Shown here piece by piece: positions 1 to 12,000 of a stretch of DNA of 64,000 bases; the first letter of the stretch is position 1, and every line of letters begins with the position of its first letter. Source of the stretch: Ancylostoma caninum (Eukaryota; Nematoda; Chromadorea; Rhabditida; Ancylostomatidae); contig JBAJFG010000188.1 of NCBI GenBank assembly GCA_037903475.1, positions 310,001-374,000 of the forward strand, read 5' to 3'. The notes below the pieces were generated by a model. That model was not told where the DNA came from. It was given only the letters and a program-made list of their open reading frames with translations, and searched no databases. The position numbers and the translations under genes were made by a program.

Positions 1-3000
1 GAAACAGTGCTTTACAGTCTGCTCTTCACCCGTCTGGGCCTGCTTCTCCTTGCCATAGAGCTGAAGGACGAGGAGAATCGCGAGTGCAACATCGCCATCA
101 ACCCCGGCCCTTCGTGTGTGATCCAGCCGCAGACGCAAGGCTTCTTCATTGCTCAAAGTGCAGACGAAGTCAAGCGGTAAGGTGTTTTTAGTCTTGCTTT
201 CGGTTGTTTTTAAATATTTTTACGCCTCTAGTGGTTATAATCTGAATACTTGCAAACAACTGAACTATTGGGTGTTTACTTCCCCAGTATCAAAACGCAA
301 CTCATAAACAAACAAAAAACCTCAAGTGGTGGTCGTCTCTCCACCCATGGAGGAAAAAATGAAAATTTCATTAGGGTTTACCTATCTTGAACTGACGAAT
401 GCTCACCACCTATATACGTGTTAACCCTTGAGTGATGCTTGATTTTAAGTCAGAAGAATGGTTGTTCCTGACTAAATCATGCTTTCTTCTTCCTCCTCAG
501 CGTTTTTCGCGTTTCATGGCGGGGTCCTCTTTGCTGATCCTTTTACGCATAATGCCCTGTCGTACGCCTGATCTGGATGGATACTTACCAGCTTGAGGTC
601 AGCATGTAGAGTGTCAACCGTCAAGCCATCGTTACCTTGTCTTTAAAGACATCCTATGTTTGGCTACCCTGCAGTCGACCAGCTTCATCAAGTAAAACCT
701 CAACAAACCTCACTGGAGTCCTTAAGAATTATGAGCTTTCCATGTAAGTTAACATCCCGGCACCGGTTAGGCTATTCATCTGAGAGGCAGGCCTCGAATT
801 ACTATTTCTTCGATTACAAAATCTCACAAAATATCCAGCACTTTGATATGTTAGATCACGCAATGCTCATCATGTGAAAATGTAGCAATACTGAAAATGA
901 AACGCATATTCATGTTTTACATACTGATTAGTTTACAAACGCGCATAGAGACTCAGACTTTCTGCTGCGCAGCAAATTATTCCTCAGTACGTGATTTTGT
1001 GCTCTCAGGCTCTATTGCAGAAGTTTTAGAAATTGTCCCAAGCCCTTGGCTTTCATGGGTCATGTGCAGTGCATAGAAGCAGCAGACCAGACAGAGTGTA
1101 TATGCTGAAAAGTAAAAATACATTCAAAATTGATTACAGCAGTCGAGACCCACAAGAGATGGTCGTGCTGTTCCCTAGAAAAATAGTTTAGATCGGCTAG
1201 ATATTCGAAATTACCTACTCTGCGCCGTTCCGGCTGCGTTCGTGCTGCAAAGTTATCACGATTGCACGACCCTCTCTCGTGGGTCTCGAACGCTTTAATC
1301 ATTTTCGAATGGATTTTTCCTTAAGCCCATCTCCAGTAAATAGAATTTAAGTGTATGAGAAGTTCTAAGTTGTGCAGCTTATGTTAGTGCTTACCTTTTC
1401 ACCGCTAACCCATTGTTGTCGCATAAGTGTTTTGCTTCTCTGTTAGATGTGAGGCGCCGTACCAGGGCAGGATCGAGCCTTGTGATTGGACAATTCATGT
1501 AACCGGTCAATCACACAGCTCGACTGAACTGCCCTTTCCTGTGACTGCATTCATCATTAGGTTATATGGGGTAAACATGTTAACATCTTCAATTTCATCC
1601 ATCGTTAACATGGACGCATAAACGTTTACCTTGGATAATCTCAGTGATGCATACAGGCACTCATACAACGCTCCATACCTTTTTCTATAAAGCGAGGCAT
1701 TGTCGTAAACAAAAGTGAGATGAGCATCGAAATGATGACCAGATCCAAATTTTCACGCCTCCTCATTTTCAGTGCGTTCTTCTGGTGCAAGCAGTGTCAT
1801 GAGGACATCCGGGATGTGACGCTGATCAAGAAGTGCAAATGCAAGAACTGTGAGTTAGCTGGCAGTTAGCTCTTGTGCAGCCCACTGACCTCAAATGCCT
1901 TTTCAGTGGCTCTGTTCCGACGCAGCACGAAGCACAGCACAGCACGTGGTGAGTGGCTGAGTTTCCCTTCGTCGTGTGCTTCCCTCGTTCCCGGTTGATC
2001 GTTTACGTTTCAGATTACTCAGGGTTTGACGCGTTGTTTAACCAGAATGACGGTAATACCTATTGGATTTAGTGTGATTTAGCGAGTCTTTGCAGAGGGA
2101 CCCTAGCATTAGGCGAACTCTAGTTTGCGTGTGCGTGTGTGTGGCACTCTGTGAGCTCGTCGTGGCAAAGTTGAAGAGGGCAATCACTTCCCTCTTTGGC
2201 ATGCTACCCTTCCCGTTGCACGACTCGGCGGGAGATCACTCCCGGGCGCGTGACTTGTTCCCAAAACTCGCAACGAGCGCTGCGTTTTCTCCGACCTTAT
2301 CGCTCTTCCTTAACTCACCCGTTTTCCTTTCACCTTTGGGACTGCGCATGCATCCAGCAACTGTACTCTTCCTGACCTTTCATAGTTGCAGTTTCGTCGC
2401 GTCACGTCGTCGACCCGCCTACCATCCCACAGCACGGATCGCAAGTGCAGCTGCGACTGCTGAACGAGCAAAGGTAGGCTGACTCGCGTCTCTTGTCGGG
2501 CTGCTTGAATGCTGGCTGACTGTTAGTTTTTTCCGATCGCTCGCCGGTCTATAACATTGTTTCATCACTTTAGCTGTGTTTTTCTTGTTGGGCTATTCCT
2601 CAGGTTCGTGCTGAACTTTTTCTCTTATCAACTCTCTAAGACATTGTGAGTGCTTCTTCTTGATAAGCATCTGGTGGAGGCCACAAATTTAGCTCAGAGG
2701 TTGGGTATGAAGGTTCACTTCATGCGAAGCTACCAGTATATTTCTGGTGGACTATAGCACCTAGCTTCGCCATTGCTTAGGCGACTTCATTCGTATACTT
2801 ATTGATTGTGGATGGTTCCACTTCGGCAATGCGTATTAAATGTAAAAATGTGAGGTGATGACGATGGTATGTGCTTCTCGAGGAGCATGCCGCAGCCTGA
2901 CACTTGATTTAGTGTCCTTCCATCGCGGCCCGTATCTCTAATAAGTATCCTAAAAGCACCGTTCTACCTCAGAATCATTTTTTGTGGTTTTCATGTGAGA

Positions 3001-6000
3001 AGAATCTCCAGGAGCTTCTGATCACAACAGTATACGTCATTCCGTGCAAAACTGCTGCAAAGAACACATTTTTGAATCACAACTCTTGAGGAACCTGTGG
3101 GCGGAGCTGAGGGGCAGGGCCGAGGCACTGTCTGAATTATCCACTCCCGGGGCGGACCTTCTGGGGAAATTTGTAATTGTCATCAGAGTTCCTCCTCCCC
3201 TCATCCACTCCCTATCAGACTAGAAACTGCGCTACCTGCAGACTAGCAAAGGAATACATAAACTGCAAACCCTGTAATTCCTCATTGACTCCGCCCACAG
3301 GTTTCTCAGTAATTGGGGCATGAAACACGTTTTTTCGGCAGTTTTCACGGAATCATATGTACCGTTGTGATCAGCAACTATTGGAGATTCCTTTTCACAT
3401 GAAAATCACAAGAATGACTCTGACAAGGGAGGTGCAAGAGGCCCGGCTCGCAGATCAGAATGAAACCTATCTGGCTTGAATCTCTGTTTGAGTAGGCACT
3501 ACACCATGTATTTCATTATTGCACTCGGCTCCAAAAAATTGAAATTCCACCACATCACTATATGCATTCCAGCACTCCGTCAGCGACGGGATGGCCGAGT
3601 GGGGAAGGTACTGGACTGTTAAGCAGAGGGGCGAGGGTTCGAAGTCCGTTGTGAGCGGCCGGTTTGGATCCTTGCTTTTTTTGACCCTTGGAGTCGAGGG
3701 CAGCAATGAAATCGCTTCTCGGCCTTTTGGCTAAGATCAAAGTTTAGTTTCTGTTCTTATGAAATGAAAAATGCATGATGTAGCACCTACTCGAAGAAAG
3801 ATTCAAGCCAGATAGGTTTCATTCCGGTTTGGCCTCTTGCACCTCCCTTGTGAGGTGGAACGGCGCTTTGAGGCGAGCGGTAATGATAGAGATCTCTGCG
3901 AAACTAATGGATAAATTTCTTTTGGGGTTGTCTAAAAATTTTTGTTTTGGGATTGTATAGTGAAGCAGTTGCTTCTGACGTAATCTCGTGAAAAAAAACT
4001 AAATATGACTTTGTAAAATAGTTGCAAAATAGTGCAAAATGAAAACATTCCACTGCATTGGTCACTTAAGTTCAATAAAGTTTTTTTTCGGTTTTGGAGC
4101 TTCTTTTACGCTTTACTTCGCAGTATTTTGGCCCATAGCAATTTCCACCTGTGCAATAACTTCAATGGGTATCAGTTTCAATTGAGTGACAGAAGCTAGC
4201 ACCTACAGTGACAATGTCTCTAGCAGTGATGTGCTTTTGTTTTTTGCAAGACGACAGCTTGGCTCCATGGCGAATGATGCATTCCAGCCTTGCACCTTAA
4301 CAAATTTTTAAGTTTCGCCAATAACGAGATGGCTTCCCGAAAAGTTTGCTGCAGTTAGGTGGAAAATATTTGATGATTAGCATTTCCATATGAAGAAATG
4401 CTGTAGGGGCTGTCAATAATCGTGATCACCGTGTGATAACGGTCATTTCGAAATAATTACATTTGGGGACACTACGAAATCTTGTAAGTCACTAATCGTA
4501 AATAAAACAAAATAATTAGAACACTAGCAACTTGATAAATTCTCCCTACACACTTATGTTCATCCGAAGAAAAAATTGTTCTAGTATCGTCATTAGCAAA
4601 TGCCTTGCTAATGACTTGAATACTCGGTCTGCAATTAGCAGCAGATTTAAATTAAGGAAGAGGTGAACAACCTTGCCTTTTATGTTTGAGATATTCACAA
4701 TTATTGAAACTTCTTCCAAGCCTCTTTCCAACCATGCAGATCAAAACACGCAAAAGTGGTGGGAACTCCGTTTAAGGTGTGCTGATTTTGTGGAGCACTT
4801 GGGCGGGGCGCTCCGCATTTTCTGGTCTTGTTTTATCTTGTCCAGTCGGTAGTTTCCACAGTGATAAACAGCGGACCACATGAGTTTGTTTGAGCAGGCT
4901 GTTGCAGGCCAAAATAGATCTGGATTCATTTTTAGGATATTTATGAATATGTCTGGAGACAAAATTCCACGCATAAAACGACTGGGTCATACATAGTTCT
5001 GTTATGGATAGTTGATATCAAAATGGCCAAAGAGTTCTCCTTTATGAAACTATTTTTCTTAGAGGAAACTTTGTGTGAATGCGGTGGTTGCAGATACATT
5101 CATCTGATTAGAGAAGAAGCAGCACGAACCGCAGGAATGGCTCGACGGCTTCCTTCCGAGACGCCAACACAACGACGCATCGCGCGCCTCGGCTGTCCAG
5201 CTGCGGAAGTCGCGCACGGTCGCGATGCGTCCCGTGGTTGGCGGCTTGTGACTATGGCTTCCGCCCACTTCTAACACTGTCCTTTCAGCTCGAACAGTGA
5301 TAATCATCTAGCGGCGAAATCGATGCGATTCGCATACGAGATCAAGAAACTCATGTGAATACCGTAATCCAGTCGATATCGTGCCATGCTTCCCCACGCC
5401 GGCGTCACGATGTCGCGTTCTCGCAGTCGAATCAGCAAAATTTAAAATTTTATACAGCGAAATTTACCGATAGTTCTCTATACTGTAGATTACGACAGTA
5501 GAGCAGTCGTAGTCGTTTTTGCACGTGGATGACTGGCTTAGGATAGGAGGCGTCTTTTGTTTTTGAAAGAGTACTATAATAGTCGGTTTAATTGAAAAAA
5601 TCGTAAAATACTTAAACAATATTTGAATACTCCGGAGTAGTTGGAGAAAATAATGATTAAATACTCCTGAATAGTCCGAAGTCTCATCTTGCCGTATTTC
5701 TGCTATTTTTACACCATAGTGGACAAAAAAAGCAAAAGAAAAAATAAGCGAATGACTGCTTTAACAAAATCATTGTGTTGATGGTCCGATCCTCTTGCCT
5801 TAGCGCTCTTTATCCGAAAGAAATAACTCTCGACAGCTGTTAAAAGTTGGAAAGATTGGCCAGATGACCCAAACCTCCTCCGCACCTGACCTAGAAGAAA
5901 TGTTTCTCAGTAAATTCAAATAACAAGCAATCTTGAGTGTTTCCAGCAGAAAATGGCCGAGAAGACTGTACTTACAATAGCTGGACTGTTTTGCGCAGAT

Positions 6001-9000
6001 ATTCCACCCTCATTTCAGGATAGTGTCGCTCAGTGAAGTATAAATGTCGTTATCACAGAGTTTTGCAAGTGAATTTTCTCTTCACACGGCTTTTCTTAGA
6101 ACATTACGAAGAGGTTCTGCGAGAACGCGACGCTGGCGCCAGACTTTTTTCTGTTTCCATCCTTTTTGTAATCTCTGCACTTCTTCTGTTCGTTACGAAG
6201 TGTCCACGGATCTCTCGTTCCCTTTGGCCACCAGAGGTTGGCGTGGGAGACGACCGTCACCGGTCGTTGTAGGCACACAGCATGGCGTGAATTTCGATCC
6301 TCGTAGGACGTAGCATTAGCAGTTCAGGGGGATGGTCTGAACAGCATGAGAACTTTGTTTTTCGGAACACTAGACGCTGGTCACTGCAGTTCGCTTGTTG
6401 CTTTTGTAGTAAATCGACTCGCCACTTTCGCGTTTATAGTTGCGAGCTGCAGTCGCCTCGCTCACTGCGCATTGTGACCCTGCTCACCTTTTTACCACTT
6501 TCTATGGTCCCAAGTTCTGTTCTGTTTTTGAATTTGTGTGGGACACACCAGTCGGCCACACCCTCAGCACACATTCTTAGGCCGTCCTCCGGCAGAAGGA
6601 ACTCGATGTCGATCCCACCTGACGGACGCGGTGTCGACTTCACCAAGGACTTCGAACAGCAGGACATGAAGTACGACTCGACAGGCATGTTTCACTGGTG
6701 TCCTGCAAGGAATCTGGATGAGTGTGTCCTGGTAAGCATACAAACTTTTTGCACATCTCCATTTTTTAACATATTGCGAACCAAGGACATTTTATGGGCT
6801 GCCAATTAATATTTGAATTCCGGTCGTGCGAACATGACTCGTTGTTTTCTGTCCTCAATAATGTAGAAGTGCAATATTCCACATGAAAGCATCTTTTAAG
6901 GTACAGTTTCTATCACATGGCAATTTGGGAACCAAGGTTCGTGAGGCACCATGTGCATCACCTAGTCCGCGATAGGTTAAGTAAGGTGACAAACACAGTC
7001 ATTTTTGCGCTTTTGTTCTCAATTTTATGCGTTATGGGGTATGAGATTTTGCGATTCCGCTTCCGAATCTTCTCGGTGTGACCAGGAAGGCGATGCTGTG
7101 ACTAGTCGGAAATTTGGTTGTTCATAAAAGTTGAATATGCATATTTGGATGTATGTCGTTGTTGAGGATACAGGGCGAGAATTTGCCATGAATCACCACC
7201 TTCAAACACTCTGATTCCTCCTCAAAATTCCCAAGTATTCGCATGCATGGAGGAAATGCGATCGGAGATGTTTTCGCTGTAACTAATGCCACAAATAAAA
7301 ACGAAGCAAAAACACTAATTATAGAACCGTAAGGAGACATTACATGTCAAACAGAATATACATCGGGATAATCCAAATATTTACGTGGAAAACCATGCAA
7401 CCCAGCAAAATATAAAGGAAAAAACGTCAAATTAACACCTACAAATATAAAAAAATGCAGAAGACATTATTAATTTATAATAAATATAACCTGTTGTAAA
7501 ACTTCATCAAATCTAATCCCTGTAAAAATTTCAAAAATTTCCAACCAGCCTCAATGTTTTCCCCCAAGTAATAGTTGAGCTGATTTACCCGTTTACCCGA
7601 TGGGGCAAAAGAGTGCAGCTTATAAAATGTCATGCTCAGCTGTTTAATATTTTCAGGAACGACACCAGGCCGCAATGACAGTACTGAACGGGCACGTGGT
7701 TGTGTGCTTGTTCGCGGACCGAGACTCACCGCTGATTGGTCTGCGGAACTTCATCATGCCGCTGAGGTTAGGGCTGCCCGACCTCCGCTTTATCGCGTTT
7801 ATTCGACAATGCCACGGTTTTTAGAGCTTCCAACTTCCACTACCATGAGTTGAAGCATGTAGTGATCGTTGGTGATTTGGAGTACTTGAGGAAGGAGTGG
7901 AAAACCCTCTACAATCTTCCGAAGATTTCCATTCTCAACGTGAGTATATCTCTATACTGAGCCAAAACCGTAGTTCTCACGTATCACTCTTTCATCTTAT
8001 ATGGGTTGTTTGCGCTTTAATTTTGATCCAAATCCTTTCTGTGTTTCAAACGACTCTTCTTCTGAGACCTGGAAAATTCATAAAACTGTATCGCGAAGAG
8101 TCTTCAGACCAGATAAATTTGGGGCAAATTTTCCTAGCGCGGCCTTTGTACTTGTGCAGGGAACAATTTATAGACGCTGTTTCCCTTACGAGGTGCTGGT
8201 TTCCTGTTGTCCCTTATCCATTCCATGTGGGATAATCGCATAGATTTCTTTCGCTCATCCCACATATTCACACAACGTGTTCTCGTTTGCAACTACTATG
8301 TCCATAGTTCTCCCACTCCTACGACTTCCACTGCCGAGATTTTGTAAGCACTTGTGCGGATAGTCTGACTCATTCCGGACGTTTATGGGCTGAAACGAAG
8401 AGAATCGGAAGGGCCTATGCACCTTATTCTAGGGCTCTCCTCTATCGCGAGCAGATCTTCGCGCTGTTAACATAAATCTCTGCGACATGTGTGTGATCAT
8501 TTCCGCTCGAGTTCCAAACACCGAGGACACGACCCTAGCGGACAAGGAGGCCATCTTGGCGTCGCTGAACATCAAAGCAATGCAGGTGGGTTCTCCTCGA
8601 ATTTGTCACTGATAGTCGAAAAGCAGTTACAGCTCATTTCAAAAATGCTTGCTTGGAGGCACGGCAAAATTAGTACCAATAATTGAGCGGAATCAGTCTT
8701 AAGAAAATTAATGGATCTTCCCAATATGTTAGGCTGTATTTATCGTTGATGCGCGTCAAATTTGACGCGTCGGCCTAAAATTTCACGAAGTGTTCGCGAT
8801 GTCTCGATGCGGCGAAGATCGAAACGCAGTTTTGTTCGCGACGGCAAAACCAGGAACATTCGCTTCCTAGCAAGAATTCTCCTCTCCTTTCCATTCTGCA
8901 TTCTATATCACCGCGTCAAATCTGACCCGCATGAACCATAAATAACACTTTAGAGGATGGCGAGCTATGTAGAGGGATGTTCAAAGACTTGCAACATGTC

Positions 9001-12000
9001 TATGCCCTTCGTTTTGCAATCTTCTACTCAAGAGTTGTAACCGGCTTCGTGAAAGCACATACAAATCCATAACAAAGGGCATGTGTAGTTGATGCAACGA
9101 GAAAATTTTGGACCTACGTCGGGGCCTCTACTGGAGCCCTTTTTCACGGCGCGCTGTAATGGTGGGGCATGTTTTCGCAACTATCCAATATTCCTCATTT
9201 TTGTTGTTTCTCATATATAATAACTCCTTGCTTCATATCTACAAACGGCAGGGGCAAATGTAGAAAGAACGGGAAATATGAAGGTGGCTTCCCCTGCCAA
9301 AAATGGGATATGGACGGTCTGGATGCAAAAATAAATTTTTTGAAGGGGAACTCATCTCCTCCGAGAAATTAAACTGAGTTCTCGCATTTAGTTTGGAATT
9401 TTATGCACGGATTCGCCCAAAAAATTTGTCGAGTTGAATTTTATTTCATGAGAAAGTTTCGTATATCCCGAAGTTCCAAATTCTATGTGCAGGAATGCCA
9501 AATTTTCATTGGAAACTCCTACTATAAGGAGAAAAAAGTTTGACCTCATTATGTTTGGAATAGTGATTTCCGGGAGATGTGGTCTGGAACCAAACTTCTT
9601 CTGTGTTATGCGGAAATCTATCACCACAGGAAATTGCAACAAACCACTCATTCCTAGAGCCAGAAGTAATCTAAGATTCAATTTCTTTTCCAACAGAGCA
9701 GGTTCGGAGTATGCTAAGTTAAGTAAAAGGCAAGGGATACCAGTCAGCGTTCGTTCATTCAGGAACACGATTAACCGGTGCTTGTCTGCGTGAGATAATT
9801 CGCAAAGTTCCATCACCACTTTTCTTTATACCAATTCTCCCAATTGTATCCCGAATATTCTAACACTGATGTTGCGTGTACATGTCTGGTTCTACATCTG
9901 TTCACATGAGTGCACTCATGTAATAAATGAATAAATAAGAAATGATTTTTTGAATGATTATCGCCAACTCCTAAAAATTATTACGGATTTTGAATTAAGC
10001 TATCACAAAGTTTTTATGCGTTTTAAGAAGCTTTTTTCTCCCGAAAAATTTGTCGAATCATCCTTCGAGGGTGATAATTTCAGCTGATCCTTTAATTACA
10101 TATGTTTCAATGAAATCAGTTTCTAAGTTTCAGTTTGACGACACCCTTGGATTCTTCCCACTTCGTGGTGGTGATCGAAGTCCACTAGGAAGCCCGATCA
10201 GTATGCAGAAGAAGGGTGCTCGTTTTGGCACGAATGTGCCTATGATCACTGAGCTAGGTGCGTTCGCGAGGAACTCGTTCAGTCGTTATCTTCATACTTA
10301 CTTCTTTTAGTGAACGACTCTAACGTGCAATTCCTCGACCAGGACGACGACGACGACCCCGACACCGAGCTGTACCTCACGCAGCCGTTCGCGTGTGGCA
10401 CTGCCTTTGCGATTTCAGTGTTGGACTCATTGATGAGCACGGTAAGGTCCCGCTGCTTTTCTAATAAGTTAAATGCTTTACGCGGCTCCGTTCAGACATA
10501 CTTCAACGACTCAGCGCTAACGTTGATTCGCACGTTGGTGACCGGAGGAGCGACACCAGAGCTCGAGCTAATTCTGGCCGAGGGAGCTGGTCTGCGCGGT
10601 GGCTACAGTACCCCAGAGACGCTGGCGAATCGCGATCGTTGTCGCATCGCTCAAATCGCCCTTCACGATAATCCATACGAAGGAATTGGGGTAAAGTACT
10701 TTTCCAACTTCCTGAGAGCCAATGTTCCATCGTCTTGTCTACAGCTGGTGTTCTGGTGTGGGGAGCGTTATCCCTAGTTCTTTATTGATGAACTGCCTCA
10801 AACCTACTAGGAAAAATATTACTTAACTGGTTCTTTCCATTTGTTAGACTTGTTTTCGTCTAGAACGTTGGACTGGAAACATGGATATCGGGATTTTATA
10901 GTGTAAGGATGCAACTCTCTACATTGATTTCCACATAAGATGTTAAGGAGTGGAAGTGCCTTAAACTATCTAGAATTCTATTGTTTATTGAGATGGAAAC
11001 AGTTAGAGATTGAGTCGAACACTGTGAGCTAAGAACTCTGCTATGACCACTACCCTTCTATATCAGAGTACATATAGGAGATTTCAGTGGGACGGAACCG
11101 CTTGCACGCGTCGCCATCACCTCCGATTTAGCAGTTTCACTGTCTGCGCATCCACACATTACGTTGATATCAAATTTCTCATTCCTCATCGGTCCTCCTG
11201 GTCCCTGTCCAGATCTGTCCAACCGGGTTATGTGGCGCGTGCGAGCGGTTCCTCTCAATCGGAACAACCTGGTAGGTAAGAAGTTAAATTATCTTGTTGC
11301 AACGATATGCTTAATTCGAAGCCCAGGGAACTTAAAATTTACCTGCGACAACTGCGCAGCTCATCTTTCAAACGCCTCATCAACCACATGCAGGATGGAA
11401 ATCCATTCCATCATCCGAGAACGCGGTTCCGTGAATAAATACATGACGTGGTTAGCATTAACGAAATGCTTAATGAATGCAGACATTTTGAAAACGGGCA
11501 GGAATGGATGTGCAAGAATGCGTGCGACGTGACAGGCATCTAATAATAGCACGGGGACCCGGGATTTATGGCGTCACCGGAGGCGATTTATGACTGCTTC
11601 GCCAGTGAATCTCTAATGAAGGAATGTGCGATCATCCTGGGTGCGGAGGGACGGGATTCCTCGAGATTTTAATAGTAGCTTCAACCTACTAATCTCCTCA
11701 TCTGCAAGGATCTACCCTGATTTCGGTTTTAGCTGTAGAAGGAAAAAGCCTGGGCTGATCCTCTCATGTCTTTTGAGTAAACATAGAACGGAAACACACA
11801 GAGATCGAGTATGGCTGGTCTTCTCAGTGCTTGTACCTAGGTACATATGTAAGTGACGAATCTCTCCTTTCTCCTATCATTGAATGAATGTATAGCAAGA
11901 TTTTTGATTCCATGGGGAATTCCAGGAGAACTTATGAACTCTTTTTTATCACTAGATTTCACCGAATCGGCCATTCCTAGCAATTAAATGGACAAGTAAA

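Larger units (their letters stand above)
3421..3852. repeat. Foldback/MITE-like element 2 with tRNA-like and U2-like cargo
   Basis: The terminal inverted repeats are about 85 bp. The left arm begins ACAAGGGAGGTGCAAGAGGC and continues AATGAAACCTATCTGGCTTG. The right arm (about 3762-3852) is the reverse complement, ending GCACCTCCCTTGT, with one indel-rich block differing between arms. The central part holds a tRNA-Ser-like sequence (3593-3665) and 50 nt resembling the U2 snRNA 5' end (3711-3760). The element starts exactly where foldback element 1 ends. Confidence 0.72.
2474..5288. other. Large slo-1 intron carrying foldback elements
   Basis: This 2.8-kb intron between the fifth and sixth visible slo-1 exons has no exon I can support. 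Its middle (about 2972-3852) consists of two adjacent long inverted-repeat elements, annotated separately. The remainder is AT-rich single-copy-looking sequence. Confidence 0.7.

Noticed and set aside
2090..2482. 130-codon plus-strand open frame in the slo-1 region
   Set aside because: Its 3' end overlaps the slo-1 exon 2392-2473 but in a different frame. The slo-1 frame ([13 protein letters not shown]) matches the known linker.
9388..9819. 143-codon minus-strand frame
   Set aside because: It overlaps the better-explained plus-strand LINE-like frame and has no recognisable domain or splice context.
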